Assembly (NCBI GenBank): GCA_964644045.1
Contig: CAZXUK010000003.1
Span: 1-64,000 of the forward strand
Direction of reading: 5' to 3'
Origin: JAIOTG01 sp964644045
Lineage (GTDB): Bacteria > Patescibacteriota > Patescibacteriia > Patescibacteriales > JAGXOH01
Length of the DNA stretch: 64,000 nt
Shown here: positions 25,475 to 35,114 of the stretch, piece by piece
Numbering within the stretch: position 1 is the first letter of the stretch
Layout of the letters: each line of letters starts with the position of its first letter
Program-made: the position numbers and the translations under genes
The notes under the pieces: model-generated
Told to the model about the DNA's origin: nothing
What the model saw: the letters and a program-made list of their open reading frames with translations, nothing else
Databases searched by the model: none

Positions 25475-26884
25475 ATGGACAAGTTTCTTAACTCGGTTAA
25501 AAAGATAATTCCTAAAAAAATTTTTAGTTATTTACAACCCGTTTATCATTTTTTATTAAATTGGTTGGCCGCTTTGGTTTATAAATATCCCGGTGAAGAA
25601 ATGATAATAGTGGGAATTACCGGAACAACCGGAAAAACCACCAGTGTTTATATGATCGCCCGGGTTTTGCGAGAGGCCGGTTATAAGGTTGGCTTTACTT
25701 CCACGGCTGTTTTTAGTGACGGGGAGCAAGAATGGCTGAATGACAAGAAAATGACCATGGTGGGTCGTTTTTTTACTCAAAAAATTTTGTCGCAAATGAA
25801 AAAAAAGGGGTGCCAATATGCCGTGGTAGAGACAACTTCGGAAGGAATCAGACAATTCAGGCACAGGTTTATCAATTATGATATTTTGGTTTTTACCGGT
25901 CTTTATCCCGAGCACATAGAATCTCACGGAAGTTTTGAGAATTACAAACAGGCCAAAGGAGAATTGTTTAGACATTTAAAAAGGGGGAAGATAAAATATG
26001 TTGATGAGAACAAAAGAATACAAAAGGTTAATAAAAACATTAAAAAAATAGATTTGAACCGAGTTAAGAAAACCATTATAGCCAATTATGACGATGAGTA
26101 TGCCGGGTATTTTTTGGATTTTTGGGCGGAGAAAAAAATAATTTATACCACTAAGGAAAATTTGCTCGGTAAAGATTCTTGGGAGATCTTGAATTATAAA
26201 AACATAAGAAGCACCCAATCGGGAGTTAGTTTTAGTTTTGCCGAAGAAAAAATCAATTTGGTCCTTTTGGGGGAATTTAATGTCCGGAATAGTATGAACG
26301 CGGTGGCTGTGGCTTTTTCTCAGGAGGTAGATAATAAGGTTATTAAAAAGGGTTTGGAGAATATCAAGGCCGTGGCCGGGAAAATGGAAAGGATTGATGA
26401 AGGGCAGAATTTTACGGTGATAGTGGATTATGCCTTTGAACCTCGGGCTTTGGAAAATTTATATAAGGCCGTGGATAATTTGGAATATAACAGATTGATT
26501 CAGGTCCTGGGGTCTGCCGGAGGGGGCAGGGACACGGAAAGAAGACCGAAATTGGGCAAATTGGCCGGAGAGAAATGCGATATGGTTATAGTAAGCAATG
26601 AAGATCCTTATGATGAAGATCCGGAAGTTATAATCGCCCAAGTGGCCAGCGGAGCGGAATATGCCGGCAAAAAAGAGGAAGAGGATTTGTTTAAAGTTAA
26701 GGATCGCCGACAAGCTATCAGAAAAGCTTTGCAATTGGCGCGGAAAAATGATATAGTATTGATAACCGGCAAGGGTTGTGAACAGGCGATTTGTCTGGCC
26801 GGAGGAGAAAAGCTTAAATGGGATGATAGAGAAGTGGCCAGAGAAGAATTAAAGAAAATGCAAAACAGTAAAAAATCGTTTTGA
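25475..26884 (+). CDS. Mur ligase family protein, MurE-like (UDP-MurNAc-tripeptide synthetase-like)
   Basis: ATP-dependent amide ligase that would add the third amino acid to UDP-MurNAc-dipeptide. Features: P-loop GITGTTGKTT (about 48-57), the TTSEG segment (about 120), GEFNVRNSMNAVA (about 268-280), DYAFEPRALENL (about 316-327) and the C-terminal domain with SNEDPYDEDP (about 374-383). In canonical MurE the last position reads DNPR (DAP) or a lysine-specific variant; here it is different, so the added residue cannot be predicted. The first 38 residues form a hydrophobic N-terminal segment unusual for MurE. It is coupled to the FemX-like gene. Confidence 0.87.
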   Translation: MDKFLNSVKKIIPKKIFSYLQPVYHFLLNWLAALVYKYPGEEMIIVGITGTTGKTTSVYMIARVLREAGYKVGFTSTAVFSDGEQEWLNDKKMTMVGRFFTQKILSQMKKKGCQYAVVETTSEGIRQFRHRFINYDILVFTGLYPEHIESHGSFENYKQAKGELFRHLKRGKIKYVDENKRIQKVNKNIKKIDLNRVKKTIIANYDDEYAGYFLDFWAEKKIIYTTKENLLGKDSWEILNYKNIRSTQSGVSFSFAEEKINLVLLGEFNVRNSMNAVAVAFSQEVDNKVIKKGLENIKAVAGKMERIDEGQNFTVIVDYAFEPRALENLYKAVDNLEYNRLIQVLGSAGGGRDTERRPKLGKLAGEKCDMVIVSNEDPYDEDPEVIIAQVASGAEYAGKKEEEDLFKVKDRRQAIRKALQLARKNDIVLITGKGCEQAICLAGGEKLKWDDREVAREELKKMQNSKKSF

Positions 26885-27039
26885 TATTAATTTCCGAGAG
26901 GAGTCACAGATTTAAAGAAATATAGAATTATTGCCTTGCAGACATGTGGATAACTTGGGAGTTTTTATATTTGAAAAATTTTATTTTTTTTCTAATATTA
27001 AAATAATTTTTTCAAAGATATTTTTTTCAAGGCAAAGTA

Positions 27040-27068
27040 TTGACTTTTTTTAAAAACCTTGTTAGTAT
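27040..27068 (+). promoter_or_regulatory. Sigma-70-type promoter for rpoBC
   Basis: TTGACT (27040-27045), a 17-bp spacer and TAGTAT (27063-27068) make a near-consensus promoter about 185 bp upstream of rpoB. It is the best-formed promoter seen in the window. The rest of 26885-27254 is AT-rich with no gene and would be a long 5' leader. Confidence 0.75.
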
Positions 27069-27186
27069 TAAATATTATTTTCTGTCAAGAAAAGAAAAGC
27101 GGTTTGGAAACAATTTATAAATTTTAATTATTTTTTTAAAGAGTGTTTAGTTTAATTACTTAAATTATAAGACACTTTATATAGAA

Positions 27187-27240
27187 CTCAAAACCAGCCG
27201 GGTAGGTATTTGAGATTTTTTTTGTTTTTTTAATTTTTTT
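27187..27240 (+). promoter_or_regulatory. Terminator-like leader hairpin (putative attenuator) before rpoB
   Basis: CTCAAAACC (27187-27195) pairs with GGTATTTGAG (27205-27214), with one bulge, around a short GC loop. It is followed by a very T-rich run to 27254. Because it lies between the promoter and rpoB with no gene in between, it would act as an attenuator rather than an operon end. Confidence 0.6.
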
Positions 27241-27254
27241 TAATTTTTATATTT

Positions 27255-30200
27255 ATGGCTACACAAAAAGGCGCTTCTTCCCCCCAAATATTCGGGGAGA
27301 GAAAATTTTTTACCGATTTTGTGCAAGCGGCTCCCATGCCGGACTTAATCGAGATTCAGAAGAATTCTTATAATTGGTTTTTAAAAGAAGGTTTGGCCGA
27401 ACTTTTTGATGAGATATCTCCCGTAACAGATTTCATCGGCAGAGATTTGGAGCTTTATTTTAAAGATTATTATTTGGATGAACCCAAATTCAACGAAGAA
27501 GAGAGCAGGAAAAAAAACATTACTTATGAAGCCCCTTTCAGGGTTGAGGTGGAATTAAAAAACAAGAGAGATAAATCCAAGGTGGAACAAGAAGTTTTTT
27601 TGGGAGATTTTCCTTTAATGACCAATAACGGAACTTTTATAGTAAACGGAATAGAAAGAGTGGTTATTTCTCAGTTGATCAGGAGTTCGGGGGTTATTTT
27701 TAATTCCAGTTATATTAAGGGAAAAAAATATTACGGCGCCAAGGTTATTCCCAACCGCGGAGCTTGGTTGGAAATGGAAACCGATATTAACAAGGTGATT
27801 TGGGTAAGGATTGACCGCAAAAGAAAGATAGCCATTACTTCTCTTTTGAGGGCTTTTGGTTATAGCAGTGATGAGGAGATAAAAAAATTATTTGAAGACA
27901 TCGACGAGGTAAGTGAAGAGGCGCATAGAAACGGAGAATCAAGCCATATCGAGGCCACTTTAAAAAAAGATGCGGCCAAAAACGAGGCAGAGGGCTTAAA
28001 AGAAGTTTACAGAAAAATCAGACCGGGAGATTTTGCCGCCACCGATAATGCGCGCCAGCTTATTCATTCCATGTTTTTTCGTTTTGATCGTTATGATTTC
28101 GGAAGCGTGGGCAGGTATAAGCTTAATCGAAGATTCGGTTTGGATGTTCCCAACACCAAAGAGAATCGGATTTTAAGACGAGAGGATCTTATCAGCATTA
28201 TTAGAGAAATTATCAGATTAAATATTACCGGAGATCCGGAAGATGATATTGATCACTTGGGCAATCGAAGGATTAGGGCGATCGGAGAATTGATCCAGAA
28301 TCGTTTTCGTGTGGGTTTGGCCCGTATGCAAAGAATTGTTAAAGACAGAATGAGCACGGCCGATTTTAGCACCCTTACCCCTAATAAGTTAATTAACGCC
28401 CGTCCGGTTATTAGTGTAGTGCGGGAATTTTTTATGTCTTCCCAGCTTTCCCAGTTTATGGATCAAACCAATCCCTTGGCCGAGTTGGAGCATAAAAGGA
28501 GATTATCAGCCATGGGCCCCGGTGGGTTAACCCGGGAAAGAGCCGGTTTTGAGGTGCGTGATGTACACACTACTCACTATGGCCGGATTTGCCCGATTGC
28601 CACTCCGGAAGGGCCCAATATCGGTTTGGTGGGACATTTGGCCAGTTTTGCTCGCGTTAATAACTACGGATTTGTTCAAACCCCTTATCGCAAAGTTTTG
28701 CATGATTTAAAAACGGATGATCCGGCTTTGGAAGGTCAGATCTTGCGCGAGGATGTAAAAGCGGTTAAGAGTTTGGAAGAAGGCGAGGAAATTTTATTAG
28801 AAGAAGTTCCGGATAATAAAAAAGGAAAAATAATAGCTAAAGCCGGAAAAAAATTAGATAAAAAGACCATAAAAACTTTGAAAGATAATTTGGATAATCG
28901 GGTTTTAATTCCCGTAAAACCCAAGGTTACCAAAGAAATTGTGCTCTTGGATGCTTTTGAAGAAGAAAAATATATTACCGCTTCCTCTAATATCCCCGTG
29001 GATAATGAAGGTAATTTTTTGGTGGAATTCAATGAAGTTAGGAAATACGGACAACCCATGGCTTTGGAAGTTACTCGTATTGATTATGTGGGAATTGCGG
29101 CTAATCAGATCGTTTCCATATCCACTTCTTTAATCCCTTTTATGGAACATGATGACGGACAAAGAACCTTGATGGGAACAAATATGCAGAGACAGTCCGT
29201 TCCTTTGATTATTAACGATTCCCCGATCGTGGGGACGGGCGTGGAAGAAAGAGCCGCTTTTGATTCCGGGCATATATTATTGGCCCAAGAGGCCGGAGAG
29301 GTGGTAAAGGTGGATGCTCAAGAGATTTCAATCAAGAATAATAAAGGAGAAATTACCAATTATCAGCTTTCCAAATTTCGTCGCTCCAATTCCTCCACTT
29401 GTATTAATCAACATCCCATGGTTAGTTTGGGAGACAAGGTTAAGAAGGGGCAACCTTTGACTGACGGTCCTTGTATAGACAAGGCGGAATTGGCTTTGGG
29501 CAAAAATGTTTTGGTCGGTTTTATGACCTGGGAAGGATTCAATTATGAAGATGCCATTATTATTTCCGATAGATTGGTAAAGGACGATGTTTATTCTTCT
29601 ATTTATATTGAAAACTATACCGTTGATGTGCGGGATACTAAGTTGGGCCCGGAGGAAGTAACCAATGATATCCCCAATATCAGCGAAGAAAAATTAAAAA
29701 ATTTGGATGAAGAAGGAATAGTTCGTATTGGAGCCGAAGTTTCTTCCGGAGATATTCTGGTGGGCAAGATCACTCCCAAAGGGGAAACCGAGCTCTCTTC
29801 TGAAGAAAAGCTTTTGCGGGCCATTTTCGGCGAGAAAGCCAAAGATGTTCGCGACTCTTCTTTGTATTTAGAGCACGGAGAACACGGCAAAGTTGTGGAT
29901 ATAAAAATTTTTTCCCGAGAAAACGGAGATAAGTTGCAAGCCGGAGTATTGAAATCAATCCAAATTTCCGTAGCCAACTTAAGAAAAATTCAAGTCGGGG
30001 ATAAAATGTCCGGAAGGCACGGAAACAAGGGATGTATTTCCAAAATTGTCCCTCGGGAAGATATGCCTTATTTGGAGGACGGCACTCCCCTGGATGTTAT
30101 TTTGTCTCCTTTGGGTGTGATTTCCCGTATGAATTTAGGACAAATTTTGGAAACTCACCTGGGGTTTGCCGCCCAAAAATTGGGGTATAAGGTAGCCACT

Positions 30201-30770
30201 CCGGTTTTACGCGGGATATCCGAAGAAGAGATAAAAGAAGAATTGAAAAAAGCCGGTTTACCCGAGGACGGAAAGGTAAAATTATATGACGGCAAAACCG
30301 GTCGAGCTTATGACAATAAAGTGGTGGTGGGATATAAATATATGCTGAAATTGAATCATATGGTGGAGGATAAAATGCACCAAAGATCGATCGGGCCTTA
30401 TTCTTTGATCACTCAACAGCCCTTGGGAGGAAAAGCGCAATTCGGCGGTCAGAGATTCGGAGAAATGGAGGTTTGGGCCTTGGAAGGATACGGCGCCGCC
30501 CATACTTTGCAGGAAATTTTAACCATTAAATCCGATGATGTTCCTGGCAGAAGCAGCGCTTATGAATCCATTATTAAAGGAGAGGAAATTACCAAACTTA
30601 ATGTGCCGGAATCCTTCAATGTGTTAACCAGGGAAATTAAGGGCCTGGGTTTGGATGTCGAGCTCTTACAAGGAAACAATAAAGCCGTTCATTCTCAAAA
30701 AACAGAGACCGAGGCGGAAGAAGAAAAAACCACAGAGAAAAAAGAAGGAGAACAAGAAATTGAGAAATAA
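27255..30770 (+). CDS. rpoB: RNA polymerase beta subunit
   Basis: Catalytic-core subunit of RNA polymerase, 1,171 residues. Recognisable blocks include the rifampicin region SQLSQFMDQTNPLAELEHKRR with GPGGLTRERAGFEVRDVH, the RPxP-like ICPIATPEGPNIGLVGHLA segment, GVEERAAFDSG, GKNVLVGFMTWEGFNYEDAI, and GDKMSGRHGNKGCISKIVP with the C-terminal clamp contact GGKAQFGGQRFGEMEVWALE. It has an acidic 30-residue tail rich in Glu and Lys. It precedes rpoC by 36 bp. No ribosomal protein genes (rplJ, rplL) lie upstream, unlike the usual order. Confidence 0.98.
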   Translation: MATQKGASSPQIFGERKFFTDFVQAAPMPDLIEIQKNSYNWFLKEGLAELFDEISPVTDFIGRDLELYFKDYYLDEPKFNEEESRKKNITYEAPFRVEVELKNKRDKSKVEQEVFLGDFPLMTNNGTFIVNGIERVVISQLIRSSGVIFNSSYIKGKKYYGAKVIPNRGAWLEMETDINKVIWVRIDRKRKIAITSLLRAFGYSSDEEIKKLFEDIDEVSEEAHRNGESSHIEATLKKDAAKNEAEGLKEVYRKIRPGDFAATDNARQLIHSMFFRFDRYDFGSVGRYKLNRRFGLDVPNTKENRILRREDLISIIREIIRLNITGDPEDDIDHLGNRRIRAIGELIQNRFRVGLARMQRIVKDRMSTADFSTLTPNKLINARPVISVVREFFMSSQLSQFMDQTNPLAELEHKRRLSAMGPGGLTRERAGFEVRDVHTTHYGRICPIATPEGPNIGLVGHLASFARVNNYGFVQTPYRKVLHDLKTDDPALEGQILREDVKAVKSLEEGEEILLEEVPDNKKGKIIAKAGKKLDKKTIKTLKDNLDNRVLIPVKPKVTKEIVLLDAFEEEKYITASSNIPVDNEGNFLVEFNEVRKYGQPMALEVTRIDYVGIAANQIVSISTSLIPFMEHDDGQRTLMGTNMQRQSVPLIINDSPIVGTGVEERAAFDSGHILLAQEAGEVVKVDAQEISIKNNKGEITNYQLSKFRRSNSSTCINQHPMVSLGDKVKKGQPLTDGPCIDKAELALGKNVLVGFMTWEGFNYEDAIIISDRLVKDDVYSSIYIENYTVDVRDTKLGPEEVTNDIPNISEEKLKNLDEEGIVRIGAEVSSGDILVGKITPKGETELSSEEKLLRAIFGEKAKDVRDSSLYLEHGEHGKVVDIKIFSRENGDKLQAGVLKSIQISVANLRKIQVGDKMSGRHGNKGCISKIVPREDMPYLEDGTPLDVILSPLGVISRMNLGQILETHLGFAAQKLGYKVATPVLRGISEEEIKEELKKAGLPEDGKVKLYDGKTGRAYDNKVVVGYKYMLKLNHMVEDKMHQRSIGPYSLITQQPLGGKAQFGGQRFGEMEVWALEGYGAAHTLQEILTIKSDDVPGRSSAYESIIKGEEITKLNVPESFNVLTREIKGLGLDVELLQGNNKAVHSQKTETEAEEEKTTEKKEGEQEIEK

Positions 30771-30806
30771 CAACAATAGTTTTTTAAAATAATTAAATTA
30801 ATTTTT

Positions 30807-33800
30807 ATGTTAACTCCCATTAAAACCACCGACTTTGAAGCCATAAAACTTATTTTGGCCTCTCCAGAAGAGATTTTATCTTGGTCTCACGGAGAAGTGA
30901 CCAAATCGGAAACCATAAATTATCGGACTCAAAAAGCGGAAAAAGACGGTTTGTTTTGCGAAAAAATTTTTGGCCCCACCAAGGATTGGCAATGTTATTG
31001 CGGCAAATATAAAAAAATCCGTTACAAGGGGATTGTTTGCGATAAATGCGGAGTAGAGGTTACTCGCAGTATTGTGAGAAGAGAAAGAATGGGCCACATC
31101 AATCTTCAAACTCCTTGTTCTCATATTTGGTTTTTACGCGGATTGTCTTCTAAAATCGGGCTTATTTTGGATCTGGGAATGCAATCCTTGGAAAAAGTCA
31201 TTTATTTTGCCAGTTTTATAATTACCGAGGTGGACGAGGATTTAAAAAATGACACCCTGGAGCAAATTCAAACCGAATACAAAGAAAAGAAAAAATCTCT
31301 TACTCAAGAGTATAACAAGAAGACCAAGGAAGCCAAAGCCAAAAAGGCCGCTCAAAAAGAAATAGATGATTTGGAAGAGGAAAAACAGGGAAAATTGGAT
31401 GAGCTCCAGAAGACCTTTAATGAATCCATTAAAGAATTAAGGGATTTAAAACCCTTATTAATAGTTTCCGAGGATGCTTATCAAAATTTAAGTTTAAAAT
31501 ACGGACATATTTTCGAGGCCGGAATCGGAGCGGAAGCTATTCGTAAAATAATGGAGAAAATTGATTTGACCGAAACCATTAAAGATTTGGAAGAAAAACT
31601 AAAGAAAGCCAACGATGTAAAAAAGGAAAAAATATTAAAGAGATTGCGTCTTTTTAAGAGCTTGGCGGCCAACAATATTAGGCCGGAGTGGATGGTTTTA
31701 ACCGCTGTTCCGGTGATTCCTCCGGATTTAAGGCCTATGGTGGCTCTGGACGGAGGCCGTTTTGCGGCCAGTGATTTAAATGATTTATATCGACGGGTTA
31801 TTAACAGGAATAATCGTTTAAAGCAATTAATTGAGCTGAATGCCCCGGAAGTTATCTGTCGGAATGAAAAAAGGATGCTTCAGGAAGCCGTAGACGCTTT
31901 AATTGATAATTCCACTCGCCAAAGCAAGACAGTAACAGCTTCTACCGGACAAAAAAGGCAGCTTAAATCTTTGGCTGATTCCTTAAAAGGAAAACAAGGC
32001 AGATTTAGGCAGAATTTGTTGGGGAAAAGAACCGATTATTCCGGGCGCAGCGTGATTGTGGTAAATCCCAAATTAAATCTGGATCAATGCGGTCTGCCCA
32101 AAACCATGGCCCTGGAGCTTTTTAAACCTTTCGTAATCAGTCGTTTGATCCAGCAAGAAATAGTTTACAATGTTAAAAGCGCTTCCCGTTTTATTGAAAG
32201 CGGCGCGGACGAGGTTTGGGATATCTTGGAAGAGGTGGTAAAAGAATCTTTTGTGCTTTTAAATCGCGCCCCCACTCTGCACAGATTGGGGATTCAGGCC
32301 TTTAAACCCATTTTAATCGAGGGTAAATCCATTCAAATTCACCCCCTGGTTTGCCCCGCTTTTAATGCCGATTTTGACGGAGATCAAATGGCGGTTCATG
32401 TGCCCCTGACCCGAGAAGCGGTGGAAGAGGCCAAGAACATTATTTTATCCACCCACAATTTGCTTAAACCGGCCACCGGAGAACCCGTGGTCGCCCCCAA
32501 TCAAGATATCGCCTGGGGCTCTTATTATATTACCCGGATGGATGAAACAGAAACAAAAGAAGAAGATTTAAGAGCTTTTTCCGATGCCACCGAGGTTCGT
32601 TTTGCTTATGAAAATAAAGTTATCGGGCTTCATGAACCCATTAGAGTCAAGATAAGAAATGAAATTTTTGTTACTACCGCCGGACGGGTTATTTTTAATG
32701 AAATTTTACCGGAAAAACTCCGTTTTATTAATCGAGTTATTAAAAAAGGAGATCTTAAAGTCTTGGTCAGGGATTGCCTGCGTTTATATGAGGAAGAAGA
32801 AACGGTTGAATTTATTGATAATCTGAAAAATAAGGCCTTTGATATTATAACAGAGAGCGGACTTTCTTTCGGTATGGGAGAGTTGCCCAATTTTGAAGAA
32901 AAAGACAATATGATCAAAAAAGCGGAAGAAGGAGTGGAAGAAGTGGAAGAGCAATTTACGAAAGGTCTTTTAACCGAAAGTGAAAGATCCAATAAAATTG
33001 TGGAGATTTGGAGCAATACCAAGGAAAAAATAACCGATGTTTGTCAGGCCGGTTTAACTCCGGAAAATCCGGTTTATTCCATGGTAGAGTCCGGAGCCAG
33101 AGGTAGTTGGGCGCAGTTAACTCAGATCATCGGAATGAAAGGGTTGGTGATTTCTCCCTCCGGAGACGTAATAGAGTTGCCGGTTAAGGGTAATTTTAAA
33201 AAAGGATTCGGAGTTTTGGAGTATTTTATTTCCACCCACGGAGTACGCAAAGGTTTGTCTGACACCGCCTTAAGGACCGCCAATGCCGGATATTTGACCA
33301 GGAGATTAGTGGATGTTTCTCAGGATGTTATAGTGGAAGCGGAGGATTGCGGAGATACCGAAGGAATTGTCTTGACCAAAACCGGAAGCGAGGAAGTGGG
33401 GGAAGATTTCTTTAAAAGGATAACCGGACGATATTTGGCCGCCGATTTAAAAAATAAAAAAGGAAAAGTATTGGCCAAAGCCGGAGAAATTCTTTCCACC
33501 AATTTAATAGAAGATTTTAAAAATAAAGGCGAGGAAATAGAAGAGGTCTGTATTAGAACCATTTTGAATTGTAAATTGGGCAAGGGGGTTTGCGTTAAAT
33601 GTTATGGTTATGATCTGGGTAATAATAAGCCGGTTAAATTGGGAACTCCGGTGGGTACGGTAGCCGCTCAATCAATCGGAGAACCGGGAACTCAGCTAAC
33701 TATGAGGACCTTCCACACCGGAGGCGTGGCCGGCCAGGAAGATATCACTCAAGGTCTTCCGAGAGTGGAAGAAATTTTTGAAGCCAAACCCCCGAAAAAG

Positions 33801-34715
33801 AAAGCTATTTTGGCGGATGTGGACGGAAAAATAAAAATTGAATTGGGAAAAAAGAAAATTAAAGATGAGAAGGGTCGTGAAGTAAGCGTGGAAAATCCGC
33901 AATCAAAAATTTTAAAAATTTATTATAAAGGAACAGAATCGGAAAAATTTCATTTTGGCGACTTGGTTAAAAAAGTTAAATTAAAGGATGACAAAATCAA
34001 AGAATCCGATCTGAAAATTATGATAAAAGAAGGAGAGACGGTAAAAAAGGGAACCGTATTGTTTAAATTGGGTAACAATTCAGTTAAGGCCAAAAAAGAA
34101 GGAAAGGCGGAAATTAAAGAAAAACATATCAAGGTGGTCAGTGAAGCCGAAAAATTGGAGGAAATTACCGTCCCCAAGGGTACGGAAATTTTGGTTCAGG
34201 ATGGCGACAAGATAGAGAAAGGACAAAAATTAACCGAAGGAAGTTTTGATCTTTATCAGCTTTATAGATTGAGAAACAGGTTAGAGGTACAAAGATATGT
34301 TTTAAGAGAAATTCAATATGTTTATTCTTCCCAAGGTCAGCCCTTAAATGATAAACATGTGGAAATTATAGCTAAACAAATGTTTTCTCGTTTCTTGGTG
34401 GTTGATTCCGGAGATACCGAGTTATTGCCGGGGGAAGTAATAGAAAAAGGGGTTTTGGACCGGGCTAACGAAAAAGTGAAAAAGAAAGCCAAAGCGCAAC
34501 GGCTTTTATCCGGAATTACCAAGGCCTCCTTGACCACAGACAGTTTCTTGTCCGCCGCCTCCTTTCAGGAAACCGCTCGGGTTTTGGTGGAAGCGGCTAT
34601 TAGCGGCAAAATAGATTATTTGGAAGGATTGAAAGAAAATGTTATTATCGGTTGTTTAATTCCGGCCGGCACCGGTTATGAAACCAAGAGAGAAAGAGTG
34701 GAACATGACAAATAA
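30807..34715 (+). CDS. rpoC: RNA polymerase beta-prime subunit
   Basis: The 1,302-residue subunit carries the catalytic magnesium triad in NADFDGD (D522, D524, D526), an N-terminal zinc site (C63, C65, C78, C81), and a second zinc site with cysteines in EDCGDTEG, CIRTILNC and VCVKCYGYD. The bridge helix/trigger loop region has QSIGEPGTQLTMRTFHTGG. A lysine/glutamate-rich coiled-coil insert occupies about 145-200, where clamp coiled coils vary. A bidirectional terminator follows 15 bp after the stop. Confidence 0.98.
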   Translation: MLTPIKTTDFEAIKLILASPEEILSWSHGEVTKSETINYRTQKAEKDGLFCEKIFGPTKDWQCYCGKYKKIRYKGIVCDKCGVEVTRSIVRRERMGHINLQTPCSHIWFLRGLSSKIGLILDLGMQSLEKVIYFASFIITEVDEDLKNDTLEQIQTEYKEKKKSLTQEYNKKTKEAKAKKAAQKEIDDLEEEKQGKLDELQKTFNESIKELRDLKPLLIVSEDAYQNLSLKYGHIFEAGIGAEAIRKIMEKIDLTETIKDLEEKLKKANDVKKEKILKRLRLFKSLAANNIRPEWMVLTAVPVIPPDLRPMVALDGGRFAASDLNDLYRRVINRNNRLKQLIELNAPEVICRNEKRMLQEAVDALIDNSTRQSKTVTASTGQKRQLKSLADSLKGKQGRFRQNLLGKRTDYSGRSVIVVNPKLNLDQCGLPKTMALELFKPFVISRLIQQEIVYNVKSASRFIESGADEVWDILEEVVKESFVLLNRAPTLHRLGIQAFKPILIEGKSIQIHPLVCPAFNADFDGDQMAVHVPLTREAVEEAKNIILSTHNLLKPATGEPVVAPNQDIAWGSYYITRMDETETKEEDLRAFSDATEVRFAYENKVIGLHEPIRVKIRNEIFVTTAGRVIFNEILPEKLRFINRVIKKGDLKVLVRDCLRLYEEEETVEFIDNLKNKAFDIITESGLSFGMGELPNFEEKDNMIKKAEEGVEEVEEQFTKGLLTESERSNKIVEIWSNTKEKITDVCQAGLTPENPVYSMVESGARGSWAQLTQIIGMKGLVISPSGDVIELPVKGNFKKGFGVLEYFISTHGVRKGLSDTALRTANAGYLTRRLVDVSQDVIVEAEDCGDTEGIVLTKTGSEEVGEDFFKRITGRYLAADLKNKKGKVLAKAGEILSTNLIEDFKNKGEEIEEVCIRTILNCKLGKGVCVKCYGYDLGNNKPVKLGTPVGTVAAQSIGEPGTQLTMRTFHTGGVAGQEDITQGLPRVEEIFEAKPPKKKAILADVDGKIKIELGKKKIKDEKGREVSVENPQSKILKIYYKGTESEKFHFGDLVKKVKLKDDKIKESDLKIMIKEGETVKKGTVLFKLGNNSVKAKKEGKAEIKEKHIKVVSEAEKLEEITVPKGTEILVQDGDKIEKGQKLTEGSFDLYQLYRLRNRLEVQRYVLREIQYVYSSQGQPLNDKHVEIIAKQMFSRFLVVDSGDTELLPGEVIEKGVLDRANEKVKKKAKAQRLLSGITKASLTTDSFLSAASFQETARVLVEAAISGKIDYLEGLKENVIIGCLIPAGTGYETKRERVEHDK

Positions 34716-34730
34716 TACGGTATAAATAAT

Positions 34731-34763
34731 AAAAACACCCTTCGGAATCGAGGGTGTTTTTAG
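34731..34763. terminator. Bidirectional terminator between rpoC and a convergent small gene
   Basis: AAAAACACCCT (34731-34741) and AGGGTGTTTTT (34751-34761) are perfectly complementary around TCGGAATCG. A-run and T-run on either side let it terminate both rpoC and the facing minus-strand gene, whose stop lies at its edge. Confidence 0.9.
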
Positions 34764-35038
34764 TTTGATTTGTTTTTTTTATTAAGCCAATTATAGATAA
34801 GTCCGAAGAGATAAAGAGCGATAAAGCCGTCCAAAAAACCCAGAATTAACCCCAATAAAGAGCCAACAAAAGTTATTTTATATCCGGGATAAAGCTTACT
34901 AACCAAATTCAAAAACTCCTGGGCATAGCCGGTATATAAAGAAATTAAGGTTAATAAAAACAGAGATCCGCCCCAGATAGCTCCTCCGGAAAGTCCCAAG
35001 TTCAAAGGATTTAATTTTTTTGCTTTTCGGATACTCAT
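34760..35038 (-). CDS. Small holin-like membrane protein
   Basis: A 92-residue protein with two strongly hydrophobic segments (about 20-40 and 58-83) separated by a loop containing KLYPGYKITFVGS. A basic N-terminus (RKAKKLNP) and basic tail (NKKNKSN) give two possible membrane topologies. It resembles the short bacterial proteins labelled bacteriophage holin in CPR genomes, but no other phage gene is nearby, so a phage role is not supported. Function unknown. It shares the rpoC terminator. Confidence 0.7.
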   Translation of the reverse strand: MSIRKAKKLNPLNLGLSGGAIWGGSLFLLTLISLYTGYAQEFLNLVSKLYPGYKITFVGSLLGLILGFLDGFIALYLFGLIYNWLNKKNKSN

Positions 35039-35114
35039 ATTTTTATCTTATCATTAACGGGAAAATAAAAACAAGATTTTTTGTAGAGACCTTATTTTTA
35101 ATATAAAGAGAATT

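Noticed and set aside
34760..35038. Holin-like gene as evidence of a prophage
   Set aside because: No other phage gene, integrase or attachment site is present nearby; small holin-like proteins occur widely in CPR chromosomes.
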